DNA of 64,000 bases from Flavivirga amylovorans (GTDB lineage Bacteria > Bacteroidota > Bacteroidia > Flavobacteriales > Flavobacteriaceae): contig NZ_JAUOEM010000003.1 in NCBI RefSeq assembly GCF_030540875.1, positions 124,001-188,000 on the forward strand. The letters run 5' to 3'. Shown here piece after piece: positions 18,409 to 26,658 of the stretch. The notes beneath the pieces are model-generated. The model was not told where the DNA came from, did no database searches, and saw only the letters and a list, made by a program, of their open reading frames with translations. Within the stretch, counting starts at the first letter, position 1. Each line of letters opens with the position of its first letter. The translations under genes were made by a program, and so were the position numbers.

Positions 18409-19242
18409 ATGATTAAGAAAGCATTATTAATGTTAATACTTTGCTTATATATCTCATGTAATAGTAGTGAGAATGAAGAACAAGAACCTGGGGCTGTAAA
18501 TCCTCCTAACGAAGAGGTAGTAAGGTTTAAAGATGGTTTTGAAGGTGTTTATAACCCAGATCCTTCCAACTTGGCTTATAATGTTTGGTATCAATCTCAC
18601 CGGGGTGAAAGTACAGTAAAACCAACCTCAGAAATTCAAGCAAGAACAGGTGAAAAATGTTTAGCAGTAAACTTAGTAGCTAACGAAAATGGATTAAGCA
18701 GGTCTGAAATAGGAGTAAATCTAAGAAACTCCCTCGGAGACTACTGGTACGGATTTAGCATTTTTATTCCATCTGAATACGACATTAGTAAAATGGTGTT
18801 GGATAGAGACAACTTTGTTACAGTTTTAGCCCAATGGGGCGTTTGGGAAAACAATCCGGGGTTACCAGATTTTGCGCTTAGATTAGGTCGTGAAGATGGT
18901 CAAAATAAATTTTTTCTTACCTACGAGCCATCTACAAAATTAGAATACCTCTGGGATGCACCACTAATTCAGGGCGAATGGGTCGATTGGGTCATTCATA
19001 TCAAATGGGCAAAAGACAATACGGGCCTTATTGAAGTTTGGCAGAACAAAAACCTGGTATTTAGCAAGTACAATTTTCAATCTACCGATGGTGATGGTTC
19101 AGAGGTAAAAAGCAAAATAGGCTTGTATTACTCATCCTGGGGGGATCGTACTCGTGGTTATAATGAAATAAAGGTGTATTACGATAACTACACTATTGGC
19201 AAAGGAGAAGATATGTTCGATTTGGTAGACCCAGGTAAATAA
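18409..19242 (+). CDS. Lipoprotein resembling heparin-lyase-I/PL20-type polysaccharide lyases
   Basis: The start is placed at the ATG at 18409 (277 residues), because this gives a normal lipoprotein signal (MLILCLYISC). A longer frame from 18337 would add 24 residues before it. The mature part is a jelly-roll-type polysaccharide lyase domain. GLSRSEIGV, about 80 residues in, recalls the SRSE(I/L) catalytic-strand motif of alginate- and glucuronan-lyase-like folds, and later strands include WVDWVIHIKWAKDN and GYNEIKVYYDNYTIG. Its place between SusD and GH28, with GH88 nearby, supports an eliminase of a uronan. Exact family and substrate are unproven. Confidence 0.7.
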   Translation: MIKKALLMLILCLYISCNSSENEEQEPGAVNPPNEEVVRFKDGFEGVYNPDPSNLAYNVWYQSHRGESTVKPTSEIQARTGEKCLAVNLVANENGLSRSEIGVNLRNSLGDYWYGFSIFIPSEYDISKMVLDRDNFVTVLAQWGVWENNPGLPDFALRLGREDGQNKFFLTYEPSTKLEYLWDAPLIQGEWVDWVIHIKWAKDNTGLIEVWQNKNLVFSKYNFQSTDGDGSEVKSKIGLYYSSWGDRTRGYNEIKVYYDNYTIGKGEDMFDLVDPGK

Positions 19243-19278
19243 CACATTAAAATTAATTAATCTAAAAACTATATTACA

Positions 19279-20262
19279 ATGAAAACTTTTTACTTTTTAT
19301 TCTTATTCGTTGTGTCTTTGTGCTCGGGACAAACAACACTAAACCCCGGAGAAATTATGATTACCGGATATTACGGTGACTCATTTGATGTTGAAGATGG
19401 TTGTGGAGATTCATTTGCGTTTGTGAGCTATGTACCTTTATTACCAGGAACAACCATACGTTTTTCTGAAGAAGATTTCGATCAATGGGCCACTGGTAAT
19501 GAAGGCGATTTGGTTTGGGAAAATAATACAGGTAACACAATAGCAGCTTTGACAAACATAAATATTATAACCAGTAATCAAGAGCTAACTTGTGGAGCGA
19601 ACCCTATTGCTAGCATTGGCTTAGCGCAATATGAAGAAGCAATTACTGGTGCTTTTTGGTCGTTAAGTACTTCAAATGAAGAAATAATAGTTTTTCAAGG
19701 CACAGCTGCAAGAACAATTGGAACAGCAATTTCAGTTTTTTTAACAGATGGTGAGGCCGATGCAACAAGTGTGCCTCCTTCTTTATTGGGTACCAATTTT
19801 ATTACCAATTTTAATAATATTGATGATGATTTGGATGTCGCTGTTTATGATGCTAAAACAACATTCAATGATTTTAACGATTTTGTAACATTCCTTACTA
19901 ATGCAGGAAGTACCTGGGCAACTCAAGATGAAGGAGGCGGAGTAGACAATGGTAAAGATGGCATTTTTCCTGATTATCCGGACGACTTACCAGAATTTGC
20001 AGGAAATCTATCTACAATTAGTTTTGATGGCGAAGTCCTTATTAATGCCTATCCCAATCCGGTAAAAAACAAGCTTGTATTGCAATCAAAAAAAAATATT
20101 TCTAGTGTGATAATACATAATAGTTTAGGTAAAGAGGTCTATAAAAACAGATCAAGTAGTATAAATAGTAATATCGATATGTCTGATTTTCAGTCTGGCA
20201 TTTATTTTATTAAAGTATTTATCAATGATCTTTCAGGCACTATTAAAGTGGTTAAAATTTAA
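19279..20262 (+). CDS. Secreted T9SS cargo protein of unknown function
   Basis: This 327-residue protein has a signal peptide (FLFVVSLCSGQ) and a C-terminal type IX sorting domain of type A: NAYPNPVKNKL (about 255-265) followed by the SGIYFIKV strand and a basic end. The central region, from PGEIMITGYYGDSF to about residue 215, looks like a beta-sandwich seen in other flavobacterial T9SS proteins, but I cannot name a catalytic motif. It sits inside the PUL, 36 nt after the lyase gene. It may be a surface glycan-binding or structural accessory. Confidence 0.75.
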   Translation: MKTFYFLFLFVVSLCSGQTTLNPGEIMITGYYGDSFDVEDGCGDSFAFVSYVPLLPGTTIRFSEEDFDQWATGNEGDLVWENNTGNTIAALTNINIITSNQELTCGANPIASIGLAQYEEAITGAFWSLSTSNEEIIVFQGTAARTIGTAISVFLTDGEADATSVPPSLLGTNFITNFNNIDDDLDVAVYDAKTTFNDFNDFVTFLTNAGSTWATQDEGGGVDNGKDGIFPDYPDDLPEFAGNLSTISFDGEVLINAYPNPVKNKLVLQSKKNISSVIIHNSLGKEVYKNRSSSINSNIDMSDFQSGIYFIKVFINDLSGTIKVVKI

Positions 20263-20403
20263 ATTGCCTAACGGCTTATCAAGATGAGTTCTATTTCAAA
20301 ATAAACAGAAATTGCAGCATAGTAAAACCACATTAGTTATTATGTCCATTACAGATTTGTTGTTAGATGATGGCTAATAGTATATATCATGCTATCCTAT
20401 ATA

Positions 20404-20457
20404 AACCCGTTGTGCTATTAAGATTCTACTCTAACCTTAGTAGCACACCAACGGGTT
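20404..20457. repeat. Long inverted repeat
   Basis: Fourteen bases, AACCCGTTGTGCTA, pair with the right arm across a 3-nt bulge, enclosing a 23-nt loop. There is no trailing T run. It could be a dispersed palindrome or an RNA 3'-end stabiliser. Confidence 0.55.
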
Positions 20458-20470
20458 AATCGAAAAGAAT

Positions 20471-20551
20471 TCCTCGACGCTTTGCGTCGGGTTTCCGATG
20501 AAATTGTCATTCCCATGCCTGTGCTGAACAGGTTTCAGTAAAAATGGGAAT
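20471..20551. repeat. REP-like composite palindrome
   Basis: A CGACGC-TTT-GCGTCG hairpin is followed by nested arms ATTCCCAT/ATGGGAAT (20509-20516, 20544-20551) around CCTGT-GCTGA-ACAGG (20518-20532). The TTGTCATT entry at 20504 is shared with the element at 1235. This is typical of dispersed intergenic palindromes of flavobacterial genomes. Confidence 0.5.
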
Positions 20552-20603
20552 CTAAAGATGCAACCAACTTACAGAACAAATAAAATTAACGTAATACTAA
20601 TAC

Positions 20604-21986
20604 ATGATGAACTTCCGATTTTTATTTTTCACCATTTTGAGTCTCTATGTTAGCGGAACATATTCGCAAGTTAATTGGGACATGGCGGATACAATTGTAT
20701 CACATATAGTGCCTGTTAGTTTTCCAGATAAAAACTATTCCATTTTATATTTTGGTGCCCTTGGTGATGGTAAAACGTTTTGCAAAGAGGCTTTTGATAA
20801 AGCAATAATGCATTGTAGTGAAAATGGAGGAGGCAAGATAATTGTCCCCAAAGGCAATTATTACATGAACGGCCCTTTAGTTTTTAAATCCAACGTACAT
20901 ATAGAATTGGAAGCAGGAGCCATTCTTAATTTTAGCCATAACGAGAACGATTATCTACCAGCAGTGCTTGTTAGGTGGGAAGGAACAGAAGCCTATAATT
21001 ATTCTCCGCTTATTTATGCGTATCATGTCAAGAACATTGCACTAACAGGAAAAGGAACTATAAATGGCAACGGTTCCAAAAATTTCTCAAAATGGAAAAA
21101 AATACAAAATACAGATAAAGAAACTCTAAGAAAAATGGGGCGCGAGAACCTACCTGTTTATAGACGGGTTTTTGGGGACGGTTTTAAGTTAAGACCTAGT
21201 TTTTTTCAGCCTTATGGATGTACAAGTGTACTTTTAGAAGGTATAACCATTGAAGACTCACCTTTTTGGGTTATACACCCTACATTTTGTGATAATGTTA
21301 TTATACGAGGCGTAACAGTTAATAGTTATAACACAAATAATGATGGTTGCGACCCTGAGTCATGCAGTAATGTACTTATAGAAGGTTGTACTTTTTCAAC
21401 AGGTGACGATTCTATCGCTATTAAAGCTGGTCGTGATAATGATGCATGGCGTATAGGTCGCCCTACAGAAAACGTGGTCATTCGTAATTGTAACTTTCAA
21501 TCAAAAATAAACGGCGTGTGTATTGGTAGTGAAATGTCGGGAGGCGTTCGTAACGTATTTATTGAGAACATAAAAATTCCAAAATCATCCAATGCGTTGT
21601 ATTTTAAATCCAATCTGGATCGGGGAGGCTATATTAAAAATGTGTTTGTTAGAAATATACAGGCAGATAGTGTAAGAACATCGCTTATACGATTTGAACC
21701 TAATTACAAAGGAGAGAAATCGTCATTTAACCCCACTGTTTTTGATAATTTTCACATAGAAAACGTTTACTGTACCCAATCAAAAGAAGTAGGGCTTTAT
21801 TTATCTGGAATAAAAAACCACCCTATTAAAAATATCAATTTAAAAAATATTACTATTAATAATACCCCACAACCTTATGTTTTGGAGCATGCCAAAGATA
21901 TCTTTTTTGAAAAAGTTAAAATAAATGGAAAATTCCTGAACCAATACCCTAAACCAATCAAATTAATACCATTAAAAACATTATAA
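20604..21986 (+). CDS. GH28 polygalacturonase-like glycosidase, probably exo-acting
   Basis: This 460-residue secreted right-handed beta-helix enzyme has a signal peptide ending near GTYSQ. The GH28 aspartates are in NNDGCDP (Asp247) and TGDDSIAIKAG (Asp268/269). The usual GHG histidine block is replaced by IGSEMSGGVRNV, a form I associate with exo-acting or rhamnogalacturonan-type GH28 enzymes. It should hydrolyse a terminal galacturonic acid or related uronic linkage. A hairpin region upstream and a terminator downstream make it a short transcription unit before the GH2 gene. Confidence 0.88.
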   Translation: MMNFRFLFFTILSLYVSGTYSQVNWDMADTIVSHIVPVSFPDKNYSILYFGALGDGKTFCKEAFDKAIMHCSENGGGKIIVPKGNYYMNGPLVFKSNVHIELEAGAILNFSHNENDYLPAVLVRWEGTEAYNYSPLIYAYHVKNIALTGKGTINGNGSKNFSKWKKIQNTDKETLRKMGRENLPVYRRVFGDGFKLRPSFFQPYGCTSVLLEGITIEDSPFWVIHPTFCDNVIIRGVTVNSYNTNNDGCDPESCSNVLIEGCTFSTGDDSIAIKAGRDNDAWRIGRPTENVVIRNCNFQSKINGVCIGSEMSGGVRNVFIENIKIPKSSNALYFKSNLDRGGYIKNVFVRNIQADSVRTSLIRFEPNYKGEKSSFNPTVFDNFHIENVYCTQSKEVGLYLSGIKNHPIKNINLKNITINNTPQPYVLEHAKDIFFEKVKINGKFLNQYPKPIKLIPLKTL

Positions 21987-22019
21987 AACCTAATCGTAAA
22001 CAAGTGCTTTTAGGTTTTT
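21985..22019 (+). terminator. Intrinsic terminator after GH28
   Basis: The stem AAAACCTAA (21985-21993)/TTAGGTTTT (22010-22018) has a 16-nt loop and a short T run, and begins at the GH28 stop codon. Confidence 0.65.
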
Positions 22020-22069
22020 CTAGATCATTTAAATACTAATATTATTACTATAATTTAATACTTCATCAT

Positions 22070-23917
22070 ATGATTAATCTTTTTTCTTCAAAAAGAAATT
22101 TATTTATAAAATTTAGTTGTATTACCCTCCAACTTCTATTTTTCAATGTACTTAGTGCACAAAAAAACAATGAATTGGATTCTCGAATAATCCAAAATAT
22201 TGATTCGAGAGACAAAATAAGTTTGAATGGTTTATGGCAGACCATTATTGATCCATTAGAAAATGGATACTACAACCATCAATATGGTTTACGCACAAAG
22301 AAAGCTTTCTACAAAAATAGAAAAATGAAATCTCCTTCAGACTTAATAGAATATGATTTTGACTCGGATTACCAATTAACAGTACCAGGCGATTGGAATA
22401 CACAAATGGAGAAATTATATTATTATGAGGGTACAATCTGGTATAAGAAATCGTTTGATTTTAAAAAGAAAACAAATTCAAAAGTGCTATTGTACTTTGA
22501 AGCCGTTAATTACCAATCAATAGTTTACTTAAATGGCAAAAAGTTAGGGGCTCATGTAGGTGGGTTTACGCCCTTTCAGTTTGATGTTACGGACCATTTG
22601 ATAGAAGGTGAAAATTTTATTATCGTGAAGGTGGATAACCAAAGGAAAAAAGATGGCATACCAACATTAAACATGGATTGGTGGAATTATGGAGGCATAA
22701 CACGATCCGTTCATTTAATAAACGTTCCCAATAGCTATATTTCAGATTATAATCTTCAAATCAACAAGCAAAATTCAAAATATATTGAAGGTTGGGTAGC
22801 CATAGAAGGTGCTGAAGACGGCGAACAAGTGGTGGTTGAAATCCCAGAACTTAAAAAACAGATTAGCGTATTTACTACAAATGGATTGGCAAAGTTTAAA
22901 ATTAAGGCCTCACCAAAACTTTGGACACCTGGTAATCCTAAATTATATAAAGTAACTCTTAAAAGTAAATCAGATAAGGTTAATGATGACATAGGTTTTA
23001 GAACCATTGAAACCAAAGGCAGTAAAATCTTATTAAACGGTTCCGAGATTTTTTTAAAGGGGATAAGCATTCACGAGGAAGCACCATTTGGTTTGGGTAG
23101 AGTATCTTCAAAGGAAGAATGCTTAATATTATTGAATTGGGCCAAAGAACTGGGCTGTAATTTTATACGTCTGGCACATTATCCCCACAGTGAAACAATG
23201 ATTAAAGAGGCTGAAAAAATGGGCTTTTTAATTTGGTCAGAAATTCCAGTGTATTGGTCTGTTGCTTTTGATAATCAGGAAACCTTCGCTAATGCAGTCA
23301 TGCAACTTGAAGATATGATATCTCGTGACAAAAATAGAGCGGCTATTATCTTATGGTCTGTGGCCAATGAAACCGCAGAGGGAGCATCCAGAAATATTTT
23401 TCTAAAAAAACTAACCGATAAAGCACGTAAAGCAGATGCATCAAGATTGATTACTGCTGCTTTAAATTCTCAAACAAATAAAGGAAATGAAATAGCCATT
23501 GAAGATAAACTCGGAGCCTATGTGGATGTTATAGGAATAAACAATTATTGTGGATGGTATGGAGGTAAACCGAGTTCTTGTGCAGATATTAAATGGACTA
23601 ATAATTATGATAAGCCAATGATTATGAGTGAAGTTGGAGCGGGAGCCCTTCAAGGCTTACATGGGGAAAAGAATGAAAGATGGACAGAAGAGTACCAACA
23701 AGCGGTTTACGAGAACAATATAAAAATGATGAAAAATATTGATTTTCTTAGTGGATCTACACCTTGGATATTAATGGATTTTCGTTCACCCCGAAGACAT
23801 TTAAGACGGATTCAGAATGACTATAACAGAAAAGGAATTATTTCAGAACAGGGTATAAAGAAAAAGGCATTTTTCACACTAAAAGATTTTTATTTATCGC
23901 AAGATATAAAGGATTAG
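22070..23917 (+). CDS. GH2 beta-glucuronidase-like glycosidase
   Basis: This 615-residue secreted GH2 enzyme has a signal peptide ending near VLSAQ. A sugar-binding jelly roll follows (about 50-215), then an immunoglobulin-like domain, and a TIM barrel from about 310. The acid/base is Glu434 in SVANE and the nucleophile is Glu521 in SEVGAGA. Near the end, NRKGI (Asn586-x-Lys588) matches the NxK motif that binds the uronate carboxylate in beta-glucuronidases and galacturonidases. With GH88, the lyase-like protein and GH28 in the same locus, a uronic acid-specific exo-hydrolase is the best call. Confidence 0.88.
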   Translation: MINLFSSKRNLFIKFSCITLQLLFFNVLSAQKNNELDSRIIQNIDSRDKISLNGLWQTIIDPLENGYYNHQYGLRTKKAFYKNRKMKSPSDLIEYDFDSDYQLTVPGDWNTQMEKLYYYEGTIWYKKSFDFKKKTNSKVLLYFEAVNYQSIVYLNGKKLGAHVGGFTPFQFDVTDHLIEGENFIIVKVDNQRKKDGIPTLNMDWWNYGGITRSVHLINVPNSYISDYNLQINKQNSKYIEGWVAIEGAEDGEQVVVEIPELKKQISVFTTNGLAKFKIKASPKLWTPGNPKLYKVTLKSKSDKVNDDIGFRTIETKGSKILLNGSEIFLKGISIHEEAPFGLGRVSSKEECLILLNWAKELGCNFIRLAHYPHSETMIKEAEKMGFLIWSEIPVYWSVAFDNQETFANAVMQLEDMISRDKNRAAIILWSVANETAEGASRNIFLKKLTDKARKADASRLITAALNSQTNKGNEIAIEDKLGAYVDVIGINNYCGWYGGKPSSCADIKWTNNYDKPMIMSEVGAGALQGLHGEKNERWTEEYQQAVYENNIKMMKNIDFLSGSTPWILMDFRSPRRHLRRIQNDYNRKGIISEQGIKKKAFFTLKDFYLSQDIKD

Positions 23918-24251
23918 GGTTTTGAAAATCAGGAAAATGAGCTAAGTGATTCTATAATTAGTTAAAAACATATTTGGCTGAATAATTCGTTAGTAACTAA
24001 ATAACTTACAAATCTTAAAAGTATAAACTTAAATACCAATAAAATATATTACTATTCAGCAAGATAGCTCAGAAATGTCTTCTTAATTTATTGTTTCATT
24101 TTATTTCATTTAGTTTCGATTTAATAAATAATTATTATATTTGAATTAAAATGTAAATAAAAATAATTATTTGTATAAAAATGGATCATATTAATAAATA
24201 ATAAAATTTATATGAATCAATCGTTTTTATCAAATCAAAAGTATTAAATCC
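23918..24251. other. Intergenic region upstream of the sulfatase
   Basis: This region contains the decamer repeat array and -7 box of the sulfatase (listed next). The first 170 nt show nothing recognisable. Confidence 0.7.
24094..24143 (+). promoter_or_regulatory. Sulfatase promoter with three 10-bp direct repeats
   Basis: Three consecutive decamers TTTCATTTTA, TTTCATTTAG and TTTCGATTTA (24094-24123) lie just upstream of the -7 box TATATTTG (24136-24143). The last repeat occupies the -33 position (18-nt spacer from its TTTC to the -7 box). The same repeat type precedes glpR and glpD, so the DeoR-family protein encoded at 25753-26505 probably binds here. Confidence 0.7.
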
Positions 24252-25739
24252 ATGTTTATGAAAGTCTTCATTCTACTATTGTTGTCTTTTTTAGGATTCT
24301 CATGTAATTCAAATGTAAAATCAAGTTCTAAAGAAGAGAAAAAAAAGCCTAATATTTTATTAATAGTGGTAGACGATCAAGGCTATGCAGATTTTTCGCC
24401 TTTTGAAAAGCATGATACCAGCGTTTCAACACCAAACATATCCCGTTTAGGGAAATCAGGGACTGTGTTTACCCAGGCTTATGTTACAGCACCAGTTTGT
24501 AGCCCGTCAAGAGCTGGAATATTAACGGGGAAAAATCAATTCAGATGGGATAAACCCGCAAGTTGGGGCCCTGGATTACCAGATAATATAAAAACCATTC
24601 CAGAGTATTTAAAAGAAGTTGGTTATGAAACTGCACGTATTGGTAAAAATGACCTGGGACGAAATTTTCATAAAAACAATGTTCGTGAATATCCATTAAA
24701 ACACGGATATGATGAGTTTTTAGGATTTAGTGCCCATGCCCATGATTATTGGTTGCATTCTAATGAAATTAAAGAGCGAACCCCGGATCCATATGGAACT
24801 AGTGCGCTTTTAGGACCACTGATGCATAATATGGGAGAGAAGAGTTATGATGAAGGCTATCTTACAGACATTTTAACAAATGAATCTATTGATTATATAA
24901 AAAGAAAAAGAGAAACCCCTTTTTTCTTGACCCTTTCTTATAATGCGGTGCATCATTTAATTCATGAAGTGCCAAAAAAGTATTTAGACAAATACAATGT
25001 TAGGGAAATCCCTAATTACGACCCAGATAGTTTATTGGCTTATGGTAAACATAAACCTGGAACATATTCTGCCTATTATGATAAATATTCTCGTGTTGGC
25101 GCTATTCAGCATAAAGATTTACGGAACTATTATTTGGCTAATCTTAATTGTTTAGACGATAATATAGGACGTGTTCTAGATGCTTTGAAAGAACACGGTC
25201 TTGATAAAAACACGGTTATAGTATTTATATCAGATAATGGTGGTTCTCCACTTACAGGCGCTAATAATTCGCCTTTAACAGGAGGTAAGTATTCCCTTTG
25301 GGAAGGTGGTATACGGGTGCCCATGTCTATAAGTTGGCCAAATAAAATAGAAACGGGTAAAGTTGAGACTCGTTATGTTTCGGCAACCGATATACTCCCA
25401 ACACTTGCAAATATAGCTGGAGTGGAAATTAATGATGATGCCATTGATGGTATCAACCTCTTAAAGCCAGAAGCAAATCGGTTATTGGTTTGGAAATGGC
25501 AAAAAACTTGGGCAGTAAGACAAGGTGATTGGAAATTAACTAATGCGAAGGAAAACCATTGGAAAAGTGAGCCGTCTTCACAGTATATTGCTCCAATAGT
25601 TGATAATATGGAATTAAAACTTTTCAATATAGCACAAGATCCTGGAGAACGTATGGATCTAGCTGAACAACATCCCGAAAAAGTAAAAACCCTAGAGGCT
25701 GCTTATAAAGATTGGATTGATAAGAATGTGAAAAAATAG
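24252..25739 (+). CDS. Type I (S1 family) sulfatase, lipoprotein
   Basis: This 495-residue sulfatase carries a lipobox (LGFSC, Cys18). The formylglycine signature CSPSRAGILTG (Cys83) is of the cysteine type and is matured by an anaerobic or FGE-type enzyme. The metal ligands are at VVDDQG (Asp41/42) and in the later SDNGG. It removes sulfate esters from a glycan. It lies between the uronate PUL and the glycerol operon, converges on glpR with 13 nt between them, and shares repeat operators with that regulator. The exact S1 subfamily and substrate are not decidable here. Confidence 0.92.
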   Translation: MFMKVFILLLLSFLGFSCNSNVKSSSKEEKKKPNILLIVVDDQGYADFSPFEKHDTSVSTPNISRLGKSGTVFTQAYVTAPVCSPSRAGILTGKNQFRWDKPASWGPGLPDNIKTIPEYLKEVGYETARIGKNDLGRNFHKNNVREYPLKHGYDEFLGFSAHAHDYWLHSNEIKERTPDPYGTSALLGPLMHNMGEKSYDEGYLTDILTNESIDYIKRKRETPFFLTLSYNAVHHLIHEVPKKYLDKYNVREIPNYDPDSLLAYGKHKPGTYSAYYDKYSRVGAIQHKDLRNYYLANLNCLDDNIGRVLDALKEHGLDKNTVIVFISDNGGSPLTGANNSPLTGGKYSLWEGGIRVPMSISWPNKIETGKVETRYVSATDILPTLANIAGVEINDDAIDGINLLKPEANRLLVWKWQKTWAVRQGDWKLTNAKENHWKSEPSSQYIAPIVDNMELKLFNIAQDPGERMDLAEQHPEKVKTLEAAYKDWIDKNVKK

Positions 25740-25752
25740 AGATAATATGACG

Positions 25753-26505
25753 TTAAATAATAGTGACTTCAACCCCTTTTTCTTCCAATTTTTTCTTGGT
25801 TAACGAAGATATTCCCTTATCGGTAATGATTTCATTTACAGCATCCAGATCACATATTTTTGCAAAACTTTTTTTACCAAATTTTGAAGAATCAGCTAAG
25901 ACAATTGTTCTTTGGGTCGATACTAGCATTTTCTGATTTAGTTGGGCTTCTTCTAAATTTGTGGTAGATAATCCATAATCTAAATCAATACCATCTACAC
26001 CTAAAAAAAGTTTACTACAAGAAACATTTTCCAAAATATGCGCAGCATAAGAACCTATTACAGAAGCAGAACTGTGACGTATATAACCTCCAAGTTGTAA
26101 AATTTCTATGTTTTTATCATGAATTAAATGCAAAACAGCATGTAAGGATGACGTGATAACGGTTAACTTGTTTTTTGGCTTTATAAATTTTGAAAGCGCT
26201 TGAATGGTAGTCCCCGATGCCATCATTATAGAATCATTTTCGTCAATACGTTTTGCAGCAGCTTGAGCAATGCCGTTTTTTTCTTCAACCGATATTTTTT
26301 CCTTTTCAATAACAGCCTTTTCATTTATATAAGGATTTTCTAAAGAGGCCCCGCCGTGTGTCCTAAAAAGTAAGCCTTTCTCTTCTAAGAGTTTTAAATC
26401 TTTTCTGATAGTAACAGCCGAAACATCTAGTTGTTTGCATAGATCTAAAACCTCAATATGTTTCTCTTTTGCTAATGTATTTAATATGATTTCATGTCTT
26501 TGCAT
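25753..26505 (-). CDS. glpR: DeoR-family transcriptional regulator (GlpR-like)
   Basis: The start is set at 26505 (250 residues). A longer frame from 26550 would contain the promoter, and the real protein begins MQRHEIILNTLAKEK, the usual DeoR start. The N-terminal helix-turn-helix is LCKQLDVSAVTIRKDLKLLEEKG followed by FRTHGGA. The C-terminal part is the DeoR sugar-phosphate sensor fold with LFLGVDGID and VLADSSKFGKKSF. It is divergent from glpD, so it is probably a glycerol-3-phosphate-responsive repressor of glpDKF, of itself, and of the sulfatase. The ligand is inferred from context. Confidence 0.88.
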   Translation of the reverse strand: MQRHEIILNTLAKEKHIEVLDLCKQLDVSAVTIRKDLKLLEEKGLLFRTHGGASLENPYINEKAVIEKEKISVEEKNGIAQAAAKRIDENDSIMMASGTTIQALSKFIKPKNKLTVITSSLHAVLHLIHDKNIEILQLGGYIRHSSASVIGSYAAHILENVSCSKLFLGVDGIDLDYGLSTTNLEEAQLNQKMLVSTQRTIVLADSSKFGKKSFAKICDLDAVNEIITDKGISSLTKKKLEEKGVEVTII

Positions 26506-26510
26506 AAGAA

Positions 26511-26540
26511 CAAATATAATGAAATGAAAGAAAATGAAGT
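26511..26540 (-). promoter_or_regulatory. glpR promoter with repeat operator
   Basis: On the minus strand, the TATATTTG -7 box (26511-26518) lies 5 nt before the start codon and is preceded by two TTCATTT(T/C) repeats 10 nt apart (26519-26540). The repeats resemble those at the sulfatase and glpD promoters and suggest autoregulation. Confidence 0.65.
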
Positions 26541-26579
26541 TAAATAGCACTTGTTTAACTTTTAAAAATAAAAATTATG

Positions 26580-26620
26580 TTTCATTTAGTTTCGTTTTAT
26601 TATTTTATTTAATACATTTG
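26580..26620 (+). promoter_or_regulatory. glpDKF promoter with repeat operator
   Basis: The decamers TTTCATTTAG (26580-26589) and TTTCGTTTTA (26590-26599) precede the -7 box TACATTTG (26613-26620). From the TTTCATTTAG repeat to the -7 box is 33 nt, against 32 nt at the sulfatase promoter. Confidence 0.7.
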
Positions 26621-26658
26621 AGATGAAATAAAATTAATCAAAACTAAAACAAATCGAT

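Larger units (their letters stand above)
20263..20603. other. Intergenic region with palindromic repeats before the GH28 gene
   Basis: Three hairpins stand here. The first pairs AACCCGTTGTGCTA (20404-20417) with TAGCACACCAACGGGTT (20441-20457). The second is CGACGC/GCGTCG (20475-20489). The third, with ATTCCCAT/ATGGGAAT outer arms, is listed separately. They separate the lyase/T9SS genes from GH28/GH2 and suggest a break in the operon. Confidence 0.6.

Noticed and set aside
26506-26550. 15-residue N-terminal extension of the DeoR-type regulator
   Set aside because: The segment contains the TATATTTG -7 box and repeat operator of the gene; the family start is MQRHE at 26505.
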